DNA of 54,728 nt from CAYXVJ01 sp964558445. GTDB lineage: Bacteria > Bacillota > Clostridia > Saccharofermentanales > Fastidiosipilaceae. This document shows positions 26,029 to 34,262 of the stretch, one piece after another; position 1 is the first letter of the stretch; every line of letters begins with the position of its first letter. The notes beneath the pieces were generated by a model, which was given only the letters and a program-made list of their open reading frames with translations, ran no database searches and was not told the origin of the DNA. The position numbers and the translations under genes were made by a program. The stretch spans positions 1-54,728 of the forward strand of contig CAZLEA010000008.1 of the NCBI GenBank assembly GCA_964558445.1. Reading direction: 5' to 3'.

Positions 26029-26340
26029 ATGGCAAGTAACCAGAAGATCAGAATCAGACTGAAGTCATATGATCACGAAGTACTGGACCTCAGCGCGGCG
26101 AGAATCGTCGAGACGGCCAAGCGCACAGGCGCAAGCGTCTCCGGCCCGATCCCGCTGCCGACCGAGAAGGAGATCGTCACGATCCTCAGATCGCCTCATA
26201 AGCACAAGGATGCCCGTGAGCAGTTCGAGTCCAGAACACACAAGCGTCTGATCGATATCTTCGCACCGAACCCGAGAACCGTTGAGTCTCTCATGCGTTT
26301 GGATATGCCTGCGGGCGTTAACATCGAAATCAAGCTGTAA
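26029..26340 (+). CDS. rpsJ: 30S ribosomal protein S10
   Basis: Component of the 30S head; also NusE in antitermination complexes. 103 residues, with the family pattern KIRIRLKSYDHEVLD near the start and GPIPLPTEKE and ESRTHKRLIDI further on. The ATG at 26029 is set by AGGAGG at 26014-26019; the reading frame is open 90 codons further upstream through the leader but that part is not S10-like. First gene of the S10 operon. Confidence 0.97.
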   Translation: MASNQKIRIRLKSYDHEVLDLSAARIVETAKRTGASVSGPIPLPTEKEIVTILRSPHKHKDAREQFESRTHKRLIDIFAPNPRTVESLMRLDMPAGVNIEIKL

Positions 26341-26341
26341 T

Positions 26342-26416
26342 AGTTTGAAGGCGGCCATTTCGAATCTAGGATTCGAAATCCAAACTGCCAGGTCAAGTTC
26401 ACGGCCATACGTGAAC
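26342..26416 (+). promoter_or_regulatory. Strong double hairpin in the rpsJ-rplC spacer
   Basis: Outer stem AGTTTG / CAAACT (26342-26347, 26381-26386) encloses a perfect 9-bp stem ATTTCGAAT / ATTCGAAAT (26357-26365, 26371-26379). A second hairpin, GTTCACG / CGTGAAC (26397-26403, 26410-26416), follows. The rplC ribosome-binding site comes 7 bases later. There is no T run, so this is not a standard terminator. Confidence 0.6.
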
Positions 26417-26439
26417 CAATAACCAGGAGGATAAGAAGA

Positions 26440-27087
26440 ATGAGTAAATTCATGCTCGGCAAAAAAGCTGGTATGACACAAATCTTTGATGAAGCAGGCA
26501 ATGCGATTCCCGCCACCATTATCGAGTGCGGACCAATCTCTGTCGTTCAGAAGAAGACAGTGGAGAAGGACGGGTATAGCGCCGTCAAGGTCGGTTTCTC
26601 GGACAAGAAGGAGAACCGCGTCAATCGTCCCGACAAGGGCCAGTACAAGGCGGCTGATGTTAGCCCGAAGTACCTCTTGAAGGAATTTCGCGTAGCGGAC
26701 GAAGACTCGTATACACTCGGCCAGGAGATTACCGTAGCGGATATGTTCCAAGTCGGCGACGCAGTCGATGTCAGCGGTACATCCAAGGGTAAGGGCTTCC
26801 AGGGTAACGTGAAGCGTCACGGCCAGAAGGGTGGACGCGAAGCTCACGGTTCGAAGTATCACAGACGCGTCGGTTCGCTCGGTTCCTCTGCGACACCGGG
26901 TCGTGTCCTACCGGGTAAGAAGCTTCCCGGACACATGGGTGCAGAGCGCGTAACCGTGCAGAATCTAGATGTTGTATTTGTAGACGGCGAGCGTAACATC
27001 ATCGCTCTGAAGGGTGCAGTCCCCGGTATCCGAGGTGCATATCTCGAGATCAAGACCAGCGTCAAGATGTCCAAGAAGCAGGCGTAA
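26440..27087 (+). CDS. rplC: 50S ribosomal protein L3
   Basis: Early-assembly 50S protein reaching toward the peptidyl transferase centre. 215 residues, starting MSKFMLGKKAGMTQIFDEAG and containing GTSKGKGFQGNVKRHGQKGG and the RVGSLGSSATPGRV(L)PGKKLPGHMG loop pattern of the family. CAGGAGG precedes the ATG. The spacer to rpsJ (99 bases) is the longest within the S10 operon and is heavily base-paired. Confidence 0.97.
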   Translation: MSKFMLGKKAGMTQIFDEAGNAIPATIIECGPISVVQKKTVEKDGYSAVKVGFSDKKENRVNRPDKGQYKAADVSPKYLLKEFRVADEDSYTLGQEITVADMFQVGDAVDVSGTSKGKGFQGNVKRHGQKGGREAHGSKYHRRVGSLGSSATPGRVLPGKKLPGHMGAERVTVQNLDVVFVDGERNIIALKGAVPGIRGAYLEIKTSVKMSKKQA

Positions 27088-27102
27088 GGAAGGAGCATAA
27101 AC

Positions 27103-27729
27103 ATGGCAAAAGTTGATGTTTATAACATGGATGGTGCTGTAACAGGTCAGATCGAGCTTTCCGACGCCATCTTCGGTATCGAACCGAACGAAGCGGTCGT
27201 GCATCAGGTCGTTAAGGCCCAGTTGGCCAATCTCCGTCAGGGCACAAGCTCGACGAAGACCAGAAGCGAAGTCCGCGGCGGTGGCCGTAAGCCGTATCGT
27301 CAGAAGGGTACGGGACGTGCCCGTGCCGGTTCGATTCGTGCCGCACAGTGGATCGGAGGCGGAGTCATCTTCGGCCCGAAGCCCCGCGACTACTCCCAGA
27401 AGGTACCGAAGAAGATCGGTCGTCTGGCACTGAAGTCCGCATTGTCCCAGAAGGTCATCGATCAGAAGTTGATCGTTCTGGACGAGCTACAGATGAATGA
27501 GATCAAGACGAAGCACTTCGTAGAGATCCTCGGCAATTTGAAGCTAAATGACGGCAAGACCTACATCATCACCGAGGGTGATGCCGCAAACGTCGAGCGC
27601 TCCGCCCGTAACGTGGTGGGTGTGAAGACCGGTCGCGTCAACACCATCAATACATTAAACCTGGTCGAGCACGACACCGTCGTCCTCACCAAGGCGGCTC
27701 TCAACAAGATCGAGGAGGTGTACGCATAA
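27103..27729 (+). CDS. rplD: 50S ribosomal protein L4
   Basis: 50S protein lining the exit tunnel and, in Gammaproteobacteria, the autoregulator of the S10 operon. 208 residues; the tunnel loop with GGGRKPYRQKGTGRARAGS is intact, and GPKPRDY is typical. AAGGAGC precedes the ATG. Its stop overlaps the rplW start (TAATG), so the two are translationally coupled. Confidence 0.97.
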   Translation: MAKVDVYNMDGAVTGQIELSDAIFGIEPNEAVVHQVVKAQLANLRQGTSSTKTRSEVRGGGRKPYRQKGTGRARAGSIRAAQWIGGGVIFGPKPRDYSQKVPKKIGRLALKSALSQKVIDQKLIVLDELQMNEIKTKHFVEILGNLKLNDGKTYIITEGDAANVERSARNVVGVKTGRVNTINTLNLVEHDTVVLTKAALNKIEEVYA

Positions 27730-28085
27730 TGAAAGCACCACAAGACATTATTCTCAAGCCGCTCGTCACCGAGCGTAGCACAATGGAAGCCGCCAACGGC
27801 CGTTACACCTTTGTTGTTGCTCGCGGCGCAACGAAGCCCGAGATCAGACAGGCAGCCGAACAGCTGTTCAACGTCAAGGTGCTTAGCGTGCATACCATGA
27901 ACCAACTTGGTAAGAAGCGTCGCTTGCGCACTCAGAAGGCAGGTTACACCGCCAGCTGGAAGAAGGCCATTATCAGCATTGATATGGAACCCGCGCAGGA
28001 CAGCTACCTGACCAAGGGTGGTAAGTCCGAAACGACGAGCCGTAAGTACAACACGACGATCGAAGAATTCGGTTTCGGCCAATAA
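27729..28085 (+). CDS. rplW: 50S ribosomal protein L23
   Basis: Sits at the tunnel exit and docks SRP and trigger factor. 118 residues, slightly longer than the usual 95-100 because of a C-terminal addition after the KKAIISID strand. It shows the family start DIILKPLVTERSTMEA and VKVLSVHTMNQLGKKRRL. Start overlaps the rplD stop; GAGGAGG lies within the end of rplD. Confidence 0.96.
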   Translation: MKAPQDIILKPLVTERSTMEAANGRYTFVVARGATKPEIRQAAEQLFNVKVLSVHTMNQLGKKRRLRTQKAGYTASWKKAIISIDMEPAQDSYLTKGGKSETTSRKYNTTIEEFGFGQ

Positions 28086-28109
28086 GCGAAAGGATAGAAG
28101 GAGAGCATT

Positions 28110-28937
28110 ATGCCAGTTAAAAAGTTAAATCCGACTTCTCCCGCTTCGAGGCACAGAACAGTCGCCGATTACTCGGCCCTGTCCGACAAGAAGCCGGAGA
28201 AGAGCTTGCTCAAGAAGCGCAAGAAGACAGGCGGCCGTAACAGCTATGGTCGCATCACCGTTCGCCATATCGGCGGCGGCAACAAGCGCAAGATCCGTGT
28301 CATTGACTGGAAGCGCAAGAAGGACGATGTACCCGCGAAGGTTGTTGCGTTCGAATACGACCCCAACCGCAGCGCACACTTGGCCCTGCTGCAGTACGCA
28401 GACGGTGAGAAGGCTTACATCCTCGCACCGGCCGAGCTCAAGGTCGGCGATCAGGTTGTCAGCGGCCCCAAGGCCGACATCAAGGTCGGTAACGCACTGC
28501 CCCTGATCAACATCCCGGTCGGTACAGAGATTCACAACATCGAGCTCAAGCCCGGTAAGGGTGCTCAGATGGTCCGTACGGCAGGTGCCGCGGCTCAGCT
28601 GATGGCCAAGGATGAGAGCTACTGCCAGGTACGTCTGCCATCCGGCGAAGTTCGTCTGGTCCCCTCTGTTTGCAGAGCGACCGTCGGCTATGTCGGTAAC
28701 CAAGAGCATGAGAACGTCAAGGTCGGTAAGGCCGGCGTGAACCGTCATCGCGGTATTCGCCCGGGCGTTCGCGGTGTGGTCATGAACCCCGTCGATCACC
28801 CTCATGGTGGTGGTGAAGGTAAGTCACCGGTCGGTATGCCGAGTCCTGTTACACCCTGGGGTGTACCTACACTTGGTTACAAGACCAGAAACCCGAAGAA
28901 GGCTTCGTCCAAGTTCGTGGTTAAGAAGAGAAAGTAA
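28110..28937 (+). CDS. rplB: 50S ribosomal protein L2
   Basis: Core 50S protein needed for peptidyl transferase. 275 residues. Family features include GGRNSYGRITVRHIGGGNKR near the N-terminus and the conserved C-terminal VMNPVDHPHGGGEGK with the functionally important His. GAAGGAG precedes the ATG. Confidence 0.98.
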   Translation: MPVKKLNPTSPASRHRTVADYSALSDKKPEKSLLKKRKKTGGRNSYGRITVRHIGGGNKRKIRVIDWKRKKDDVPAKVVAFEYDPNRSAHLALLQYADGEKAYILAPAELKVGDQVVSGPKADIKVGNALPLINIPVGTEIHNIELKPGKGAQMVRTAGAAAQLMAKDESYCQVRLPSGEVRLVPSVCRATVGYVGNQEHENVKVGKAGVNRHRGIRPGVRGVVMNPVDHPHGGGEGKSPVGMPSPVTPWGVPTLGYKTRNPKKASSKFVVKKRK

Positions 28938-28952
28938 GGGAGGGTGCCATAA

Positions 28953-29234
28953 ATGTCCAGATCGACTAAGAAGGGCTATTTCGTAGCCGAGTCACTGATG
29001 AAGAAGATTGATGCGATGAACGAGTCCGGCGACAGGAAGGTCATCAAATCGTGGTCACGCGCATCCACTATTTTCCCGGAGATGGTTGGTCACACAATCG
29101 CGATCCACGACGGTCGCAAGCATGTACCGGTATTCGTTACGGAAGATATGGTCGGCCATAAGCTGGGTGAATTCGCTCCCACCAGGACCTATCGTGGCCA
29201 CGCGGGCTCCGATAAGTCCGCAGGTCGCAGATAA
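28953..29234 (+). CDS. rpsS: 30S ribosomal protein S19
   Basis: Head protein of the 30S subunit contacting the 50S. 93 residues with MSRSTKKGYFVAESLMKKI, WSRASTIFPEMVGHTIAIHD and the C-terminal KLGEFAPTRTYRGHAG signature. GGGAGG precedes the ATG; rplV follows after 14 bases. Confidence 0.97.
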   Translation: MSRSTKKGYFVAESLMKKIDAMNESGDRKVIKSWSRASTIFPEMVGHTIAIHDGRKHVPVFVTEDMVGHKLGEFAPTRTYRGHAGSDKSAGRR

Positions 29235-29248
29235 GGGAGGAACTGTAA

Positions 29249-29734
29249 GTGGAAAACATTAGTAAAAAGCAAATGACCAAGCAGTTCATGCAGGAGAACA
29301 GAGATGAACTCCGTGAATTGTATGCAGGCACCAGACCCCAGAGCAAGAAGCTTCGTGTCTTGACCAAGAAGGAGCGCAAGGAGCTCGGTATCGGTCGCGA
29401 CCAGGGTGTGGCCCATCAGAAGAACGTTCGTATGTCCCCCGTCAAGGCGAATCTCGTATGCCGCCTGATCAAGGGCAAGGACCTAGATGAAGCCTATGCC
29501 ATCTTGAAGTACACACCCAGAGCAGCCGCTCCGATCCTCGCCAAACTCCTGAAGTCTGCCGAGTCCAATGCGGTGAACAACAACGAACTTTCCCGAGACA
29601 AGCTTTATGTTGAATCGGCGATTGCCAATCCGGGTCCCGTTCTGAAGCGCATGCGCCCCAGAGCCCGTGGTTCCGCAGATCGTGAACTGAAGCGTACGAC
29701 ACACCTGAGTATTGTCGTCAAGGAAAGAAAGTGA
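29249..29734 (+). CDS. rplV: 50S ribosomal protein L22 with a ~50-residue N-terminal extension
   Basis: Tunnel-lining 50S protein. The L22 core begins near residue 53 (GVAHQKNVRMSPVKANLV) and ends with the usual RTTHLSIVVKERK, with the tunnel beta hairpin GPVLKRMRPRARGSADR intact. Total length is 161 residues against about 110-115 normally. The extra 50 residues at the start are charged and Lys/Glu-rich. The GTG start at 29249 has GGGAGG upstream. No internal start with a ribosome-binding site would give a normal-sized protein, and M62 lies inside the core, so the extension seems real. Confidence 0.93.
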   Translation: MENISKKQMTKQFMQENRDELRELYAGTRPQSKKLRVLTKKERKELGIGRDQGVAHQKNVRMSPVKANLVCRLIKGKDLDEAYAILKYTPRAAAPILAKLLKSAESNAVNNNELSRDKLYVESAIANPGPVLKRMRPRARGSADRELKRTTHLSIVVKERK

Positions 29735-29744
29735 GGAGTTAAGC

Positions 29745-30422
29745 ATGGGTCAGAAGATTAATCCACATGGCTTTCGCGTCGGTGTTATCAAAGACTGGGA
29801 TACGAAGTGGTATGCTGACAAGAAGAACTTCAGTAAGTACTTGATCGAAGACAAGAAGATTCGCGACTTCGTCAAGAAGGAAGTGTTCAACGCAGGCTGC
29901 CCTCGCATCGAGATCGAGCGTAAGGGCGACGAGAAGACCGTGGTAACCATCTGGGCCGCCAAGCCCGGTATCGTTATCGGCCGTCAGGGTTCCGGTATCG
30001 ATTCGCTCAAGGCGAAGTTAAGAGACCAGTTCAAGAAGGACTTCCTTATCAACGTCAACGAAGTGAAGAATGCAGATGCAGATGCACAGCTCGTAGCCGA
30101 GTCCATCGCCGCACAGTTGGAGAAGCGTATCTCCTTCCGTCGTGCCATGAAGCAGGCCATGGGTCGCACCATGAAGAGCGGTGCCAAGGGCATCAAGACG
30201 CAGGTTTCCGGCCGCCTCGGCGGTGCAGAGATTGCTCGTTCGGAGCACTACCACGAGGGTACGATTCCTCTGCAGACACTGCGTGCCGATATTGATTACG
30301 GTTTCGCCGAAGCCGACACCGTCGCCGGTAAGATCGGCGTCAAGGTATGGATCTATAAGGGCGAAGTTTTTAAGGTTCGTAAGAACCAGAACAATAAAAC
30401 GGTTGAAGGAGGCGAAGCCTAA
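29745..30422 (+). CDS. rpsC: 30S ribosomal protein S3
   Basis: mRNA-entry protein of the 30S subunit. 225 residues from ATG 29745, set by GAGGAG upstream and by the family start MGQKINPHGFRVG; the frame runs 11 codons further up into rplV. KH domain motif IVIGRQGSGIDSLKAKL and the C-terminal SGRLGGAEIARSEHY are present. The stop overlaps the rplP start. Confidence 0.97.
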   Translation: MGQKINPHGFRVGVIKDWDTKWYADKKNFSKYLIEDKKIRDFVKKEVFNAGCPRIEIERKGDEKTVVTIWAAKPGIVIGRQGSGIDSLKAKLRDQFKKDFLINVNEVKNADADAQLVAESIAAQLEKRISFRRAMKQAMGRTMKSGAKGIKTQVSGRLGGAEIARSEHYHEGTIPLQTLRADIDYGFAEADTVAGKIGVKVWIYKGEVFKVRKNQNNKTVEGGEA

Positions 30423-30853
30423 TGCTGCTCCCGAAGAGAGTCAAATATAGAAGACAACACCGTGGCAGAATGACCGGTAAGGCCACTCGTGGCAACACGA
30501 TCGCCTACGGTGATTATGGCCTGATGGCCCTGGAGCCCTGCTGGATCAAGAGTAATCAGATCGAATCGGCTCGTATCGCCATCAATCGTTACCTCCGTAG
30601 AGGTGGTAAGGTTTGGATCAAGATTTTCCCGGATAAGTCCGTTACGAAGAAGCCTGCCGAGACGCGCATGGGTTCGGGTAAGGGATCGCCGGAGTACTGG
30701 GTAGCAGTCGTTAAGCCCGGCCGCATTCTGTTTGAAGTTGCCGGTGTTACCGAAGAACAGGCACGTGAGGCCCTCCGTCTCGCCAGCCACAAGCTGCCCT
30801 GTAAGACCAAAATAGTAATGCGTGAGAAGGAGGCAGAGGGTAATGAAGGCTAA
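30422..30853 (+). CDS. rplP: 50S ribosomal protein L16
   Basis: 50S protein near the A- and P-site tRNA elbows. 143 residues starting MLLPKRVKYRRQHRGRMTGK, with GSGKGSPEYWVAVVKPGR typical of L16. Start overlaps the rpsC stop (TAATG), and its end overlaps rpmC. Confidence 0.97.
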   Translation: MLLPKRVKYRRQHRGRMTGKATRGNTIAYGDYGLMALEPCWIKSNQIESARIAINRYLRRGGKVWIKIFPDKSVTKKPAETRMGSGKGSPEYWVAVVKPGRILFEVAGVTEEQAREALRLASHKLPCKTKIVMREKEAEGNEG

Positions 30854-31046
30854 AGAATACCGTGAGAGATCTGCTGAAGATCTTCAAAAAGAAATTGTCG
30901 CTCTCAAGGAGCAGCTCTTCCGTCTTCGCTTCCAACATGCGACCAAGCAGCTCGAGAATACTGCGGAGTTAAGCAGAGTCAAGCGTAACCTCGCCAGAGT
31001 CAACACCGTACTTCGTGAGCGTGAGCTCGAAGCGGCTAAGAAATAG
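30843..31046 (+). CDS. rpmC: 50S ribosomal protein L29
   Basis: Small helical 50S protein at the tunnel exit. 67 residues, MKAKEYRERSAEDLQKEI and LKEQLFRLRFQHATKQLENT matching the family. The ATG at 30843 lies inside the end of rplP; AAGGAGG at 30827-30833 serves it. The longer open frame starting seven codons upstream has no support. Confidence 0.95.
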   Translation: MKAKEYRERSAEDLQKEIVALKEQLFRLRFQHATKQLENTAELSRVKRNLARVNTVLRERELEAAKK

Positions 31047-31060
31047 GGGAGGAGAAACGT

Positions 31061-31321
31061 ATGAGCGAGAATAGAAATCAGCGTAAGACCAGAGTCGGTC
31101 TGGTGACCAGCAATAAGATGGATAAGACCATCGTCGTCGCAATCACCGAGCACGTGAAGCACCCGCTTTACAAGAAGTTCATCAAGCGCACGGTTAAGTT
31201 CAAGGCGCATGATGAGAACAACGATTGCAACATCGGTGACCGCGTCCAGATCATGGAAACACGTCCCCTGTCCAAGGACAAGCGCTGGCGCCTGGTCGAG
31301 ATCATTGAGAAGGCGAAGTAA
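31061..31321 (+). CDS. rpsQ: 30S ribosomal protein S17
   Basis: OB-fold 16S rRNA-binding protein. 86 residues with VGLVTSNKMDKTIVVAI and the signature GDRVQIMETRPLSKDKRWRL. GGGGAGG precedes the ATG. Confidence 0.97.
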   Translation: MSENRNQRKTRVGLVTSNKMDKTIVVAITEHVKHPLYKKFIKRTVKFKAHDENNDCNIGDRVQIMETRPLSKDKRWRLVEIIEKAK

Positions 31322-31354
31322 GCAGTTGCCGTTCGATAAAGGAGTTTTGTAAGT

Positions 31355-31723
31355 ATGATACAAGTAGAAAGCAGACTGAAATCTGCCGATAATACAGGTG
31401 CTCGCGAACTATACTGCATTAAGGTTCTCGGTGGATCCGGCCGCAGATATGCGAACATCGGTGATGTGATTGTATGTTCCGTTAAGGAAGCAACGCCGGG
31501 TGGCGTTGTGAAGAAGGGCGAAGTCGTCAAGGCTGTTATCGTCCGCACCAAGGAGGGCGTCCGTCGCAAAGACGGTTCCTACATCAAGTTCGATGAGAAC
31601 GCCGCCGTAATTATCAGAGATGACAAGAACCCCCGTGGTACCCGTATCTTCGGTCCAATCGCCAGAGAGCTTCGCGAGAAGGAGTACATGCGTATTCTTT
31701 CCCTGGCACCGGAAGTTCTGTGA
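31355..31723 (+). CDS. rplN: 50S ribosomal protein L14
   Basis: 50S protein at the subunit interface. 122 residues, the standard length, starting MIQVESRLKSADNTGAREL and ending REYMRILSLAPEVL-like. KGEVVKAVIVRTKEGVRRKD contains the family pattern. GGAG precedes the ATG. Confidence 0.97.
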   Translation: MIQVESRLKSADNTGARELYCIKVLGGSGRRYANIGDVIVCSVKEATPGGVVKKGEVVKAVIVRTKEGVRRKDGSYIKFDENAAVIIRDDKNPRGTRIFGPIARELREKEYMRILSLAPEVL

Positions 31724-31734
31724 GGAGGTAACGA

Positions 31735-32079
31735 ATGTCTAAGGTACATGTAAAAGTTGACGATACCGTCTATGTACGCACCGGTAAGGACAAGGCGAAA
31801 GTCGGAAAAGTACTGCGCGTCCTAACCGATAAGAATCGCGTTATCGTAGAAGGTGTGAATATCGTTTCGAAGCATCAGAAGCCCGATGGAACCGCTAACG
31901 TAGGCGGCATCATCGAGCGTGAGGCCGCCATCTCGGCCGCCAACGTGATGCTTGTCTGTGAGGCGTGCAAGCGCCCCACGAAGGTTGGCCGCAGAGTGAA
32001 CGAGGCCGGCGACAAGGTGCGTTTTTGCAAGTCTTGTCAAGCCGAGATCGACGTGATCAGCAAGGCCAAGAAAGCTTGA
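31735..32079 (+). CDS. rplX: 50S ribosomal protein L24, cysteine-containing (zinc) form
   Basis: Assembly initiator of the 50S subunit with an N-terminal KOW motif. 114 residues. The C-terminal half carries two CxxC pairs (C75/C78, C98/C101), the zinc-ribbon form of L24 seen in part of the Clostridia. VEGVNIVSKHQKP is the family motif. GAGGAGG precedes the ATG. Confidence 0.96.
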   Translation: MSKVHVKVDDTVYVRTGKDKAKVGKVLRVLTDKNRVIVEGVNIVSKHQKPDGTANVGGIIEREAAISAANVMLVCEACKRPTKVGRRVNEAGDKVRFCKSCQAEIDVISKAKKA

Positions 32080-32097
32080 GGGTAGGAGGAGATTACC

Positions 32098-32649
32098 ATG
32101 GCTAGATTAAAAGATCGTTATAAAGAAGAAATCGTGCCCTCCCTCCGTGAGACCTTCAAGTATGAGAACATCATGCAGGTCCCACGCCTGGAGAAGATTG
32201 TCCTGAACATCGGTGTCGGTAACGACGCCCGTGAGAACGCCAAGGCAGTCGATAATGCGGCCAACGACTTGGCTATCATTACCGGCCAGAAGGCTGTCAT
32301 CACGAAGGCCAAGAAGTCCATCGCGAACTTCAAGCTAAGAGATGGCATGAACGTTGGTTGTAAGGTCACACTGCGCGGTGAGAGAATGTACGAATTCCTG
32401 GATCGTTTCATCAACGTAGCGATTCCCCGTGTACGTGACTTCCGTGGGTTGTCCCCCAACTCGTTTGATGGCCGTGGTAACTTTGCCACCGGTATGAAGG
32501 AACAGTTGATCTTCCCTGAGATTGTGTACGACAAGGTTGACAAAATCCGCGGTATGGACGTAATCATCGTCACCACAGCCAATACGGATGAAGAAGCCCG
32601 CGAGCTGCTGAAGCAGTTTGGCATGCCGTTCACGAAGCAAGGAGAGTAA
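32098..32649 (+). CDS. rplE: 50S ribosomal protein L5
   Basis: Binds 5S rRNA and contacts P-site tRNA. 183 residues. PRLEKIVLNIGVGNDA, GQKAVITKAKKSIANFKLR, LRGERMYEFLDR and FPEIVYDKV are family segments. AGGAGG precedes the ATG. rpsZ follows after one base. Confidence 0.97.
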   Translation: MARLKDRYKEEIVPSLRETFKYENIMQVPRLEKIVLNIGVGNDARENAKAVDNAANDLAIITGQKAVITKAKKSIANFKLRDGMNVGCKVTLRGERMYEFLDRFINVAIPRVRDFRGLSPNSFDGRGNFATGMKEQLIFPEIVYDKVDKIRGMDVIIVTTANTDEEARELLKQFGMPFTKQGE

Positions 32650-32650
32650 G

Positions 32651-32836
32651 ATGGCTAAGAAATCGATGAAGATCAGAGCTGCTCGCCCCCAGAAATATTC
32701 GACACGCGAGCATAATCGCTGCAAGCTCTGCGGTAGGCCCCACGCCTACATCCGCAAGTATGGTGTATGCCGTCTGTGCTTCCGCGAACTGGCCTATAAG
32801 GGTCAGATCCCGGGTGTAAGGAAGGCGAGCTGGTAA
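32651..32836 (+). CDS. rpsZ: 30S ribosomal protein S14 type Z
   Basis: Short zinc-binding S14 of Gram-positive bacteria, 61 residues. The zinc knuckle is CKLCGRPHAYIRKYGVCRLC, that is CxxC-x12-CxxC. The ATG at 32651 lies two bases after the rplE stop, with AAGGAG upstream. A longer frame starting in rplE has no ribosome-binding site. Confidence 0.96.
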   Translation: MAKKSMKIRAARPQKYSTREHNRCKLCGRPHAYIRKYGVCRLCFRELAYKGQIPGVRKASW

Positions 32837-32859
32837 ACCGGCCTGAAGGAGGAGACAAT

Positions 32860-33255
32860 ATGCAAATAACAGATCCTATCGCCGATATGTTGACCCGCAT
32901 CCGCAACGCTGCAGCGGCTAATCACAAGACCGTTGATGTGCCCGCTTCGAACATGAAGCAGGCAGTTGCAGAGATCCTGGTAGCAGAAGGCTATATCACA
33001 AAAAGTGAATTTATCGCAGACGAGATTCAGGGCATCCTTCGTTTGACCCTGAAGTACAACAACAAGAGCAGTGTCATCAGCGGCATCAAGCGTATCTCCA
33101 AGCCCGGTCTTAGAGTCTACGCAAATGCCAAGGACATGCCCAAGGTTCTTGGCGGTCTGGGTATCGCAGTCGTGTCGACAAACCTCGGTTTGATGACGGA
33201 CCGCGAAGCACGCAGACAGAATGTCGGCGGCGAAGTGCTCGCATACGTTTGGTAA
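32860..33255 (+). CDS. rpsH: 30S ribosomal protein S8
   Basis: Central 16S rRNA-binding protein; the regulator of the spc operon in E. coli. 131 residues starting with ITDPIADMLTRIRNA and ending with REARRQNVGGEVLAYVW, both diagnostic. AAGGAGG precedes the ATG. Confidence 0.97.
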   Translation: MQITDPIADMLTRIRNAAAANHKTVDVPASNMKQAVAEILVAEGYITKSEFIADEIQGILRLTLKYNNKSSVISGIKRISKPGLRVYANAKDMPKVLGGLGIAVVSTNLGLMTDREARRQNVGGEVLAYVW

Positions 33256-33270
33256 ACAACACTCTGAAAA

Positions 33271-33290
33271 GAGGGCGTAACATCGCCTTC
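33271..33290 (+). promoter_or_regulatory. Hairpin in the rpsH-rplF spacer
   Basis: Stem GAGGGCG / CGCCTTC with one G-U pair and a six-base loop, between rpsH and the rplF ribosome-binding site; no T run follows. Confidence 0.4.
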
Positions 33291-33318
33291 ATAATCTCAA
33301 GAGCAGGAGGAAATAAGA

Positions 33319-33861
33319 ATGTCTCGAATTGGCAATAAGCCCATCGCTATCCCTGCGGGTATCGATGTCAAGATCGATGGTTCGACCGTAACGGTCAAGA
33401 AGGGAAACGAGAGTCTCTCGCAAGAGATCGACACCCGCTTCACCATCGAGAACAATGGTAGCGAGCTCGTCGTTAAGCGCCCTTCCGATCAGAAGGAAGA
33501 CAAGGCTCTGCACGGTCTCTACCGTTCACTCATCAATAACATGGTCGTTGGCCTGCACACCGGCTTCGAGAAGAAGCTCGAAATCAACGGTGTCGGCTTC
33601 CGTGCCCAGAAGCAGGGTAACACCCTGAACCTGAGCATCGGTTATTCCCACCCGGTCGAAGTTGTCGAGCCGGCAGGAATTACAATCGAAGTTCCGGCCC
33701 AGAACCGCATCACCGTCAAGGGTGCCGACAAGCAGCTTGTCGGTGAGACCGCCGCTAAGATCAGAAGCCTTCGCGTACCGGATCCTTACAAGGGTAAGGG
33801 CATCAAGTACGATACCGAAGTTCTGCGTCTCAAGCAGGGTAAGACCGGCGCTAAGAAGTAA
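33319..33861 (+). CDS. rplF: 50S ribosomal protein L6
   Basis: 50S protein at the GTPase-centre base. 180 residues starting MSRIGNKPIAIPAGIDVKID, and containing the C-terminal signature PDPYKGKGIKYDTEVLRLK. AGGAGG precedes the ATG. Confidence 0.97.
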   Translation: MSRIGNKPIAIPAGIDVKIDGSTVTVKKGNESLSQEIDTRFTIENNGSELVVKRPSDQKEDKALHGLYRSLINNMVVGLHTGFEKKLEINGVGFRAQKQGNTLNLSIGYSHPVEVVEPAGITIEVPAQNRITVKGADKQLVGETAAKIRSLRVPDPYKGKGIKYDTEVLRLKQGKTGAKK

Positions 33862-33877
33862 GGGAAGGGTGATATAA

Positions 33878-34246
33878 ATGATTAAGAAACTGGATAGAAG
33901 AAAAGTCCGGCTCAGGAAGCGTGCACGTGTACGTCTGAGAATTAATGGAACACCCGAGCGTCCGCGTCTGTCTGTTTTCCGCAGCAACTCACACATGTAT
34001 GCTCAACTCATCGATGATGTCAACGGTGTGACCATCGCGGCAAGCTCGACCTTGGATCCCGCCATCAAGGCGGAGTTCTCGTACGGTGGCAATGCGAAGG
34101 CTGCGGCTGCGGTCGGTAAGCAATTGGCCGAACGCGCCCTGGCGAAGGATATTGATACCGTAGTCTTCGATCGTGGCGGATATGTCTACCACGGCCGAGT
34201 CAAGGCTGTGGCTGAGGCGGCGCGCGAAGCCGGCCTGAAGTTCTGA
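33878..34246 (+). CDS. rplR: 50S ribosomal protein L18
   Basis: 5S rRNA-binding protein. 122 residues with RARVRLRINGTPERPRLSVF near the N-terminus and DRGGYVYHGRVKAVAEAARE at the C-terminus. GGGAAGGG precedes the ATG. Confidence 0.97.
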   Translation: MIKKLDRRKVRLRKRARVRLRINGTPERPRLSVFRSNSHMYAQLIDDVNGVTIAASSTLDPAIKAEFSYGGNAKAAAAVGKQLAERALAKDIDTVVFDRGGYVYHGRVKAVAEAAREAGLKF

Positions 34247-34262
34247 TTGAAGGAGAGAGCAA

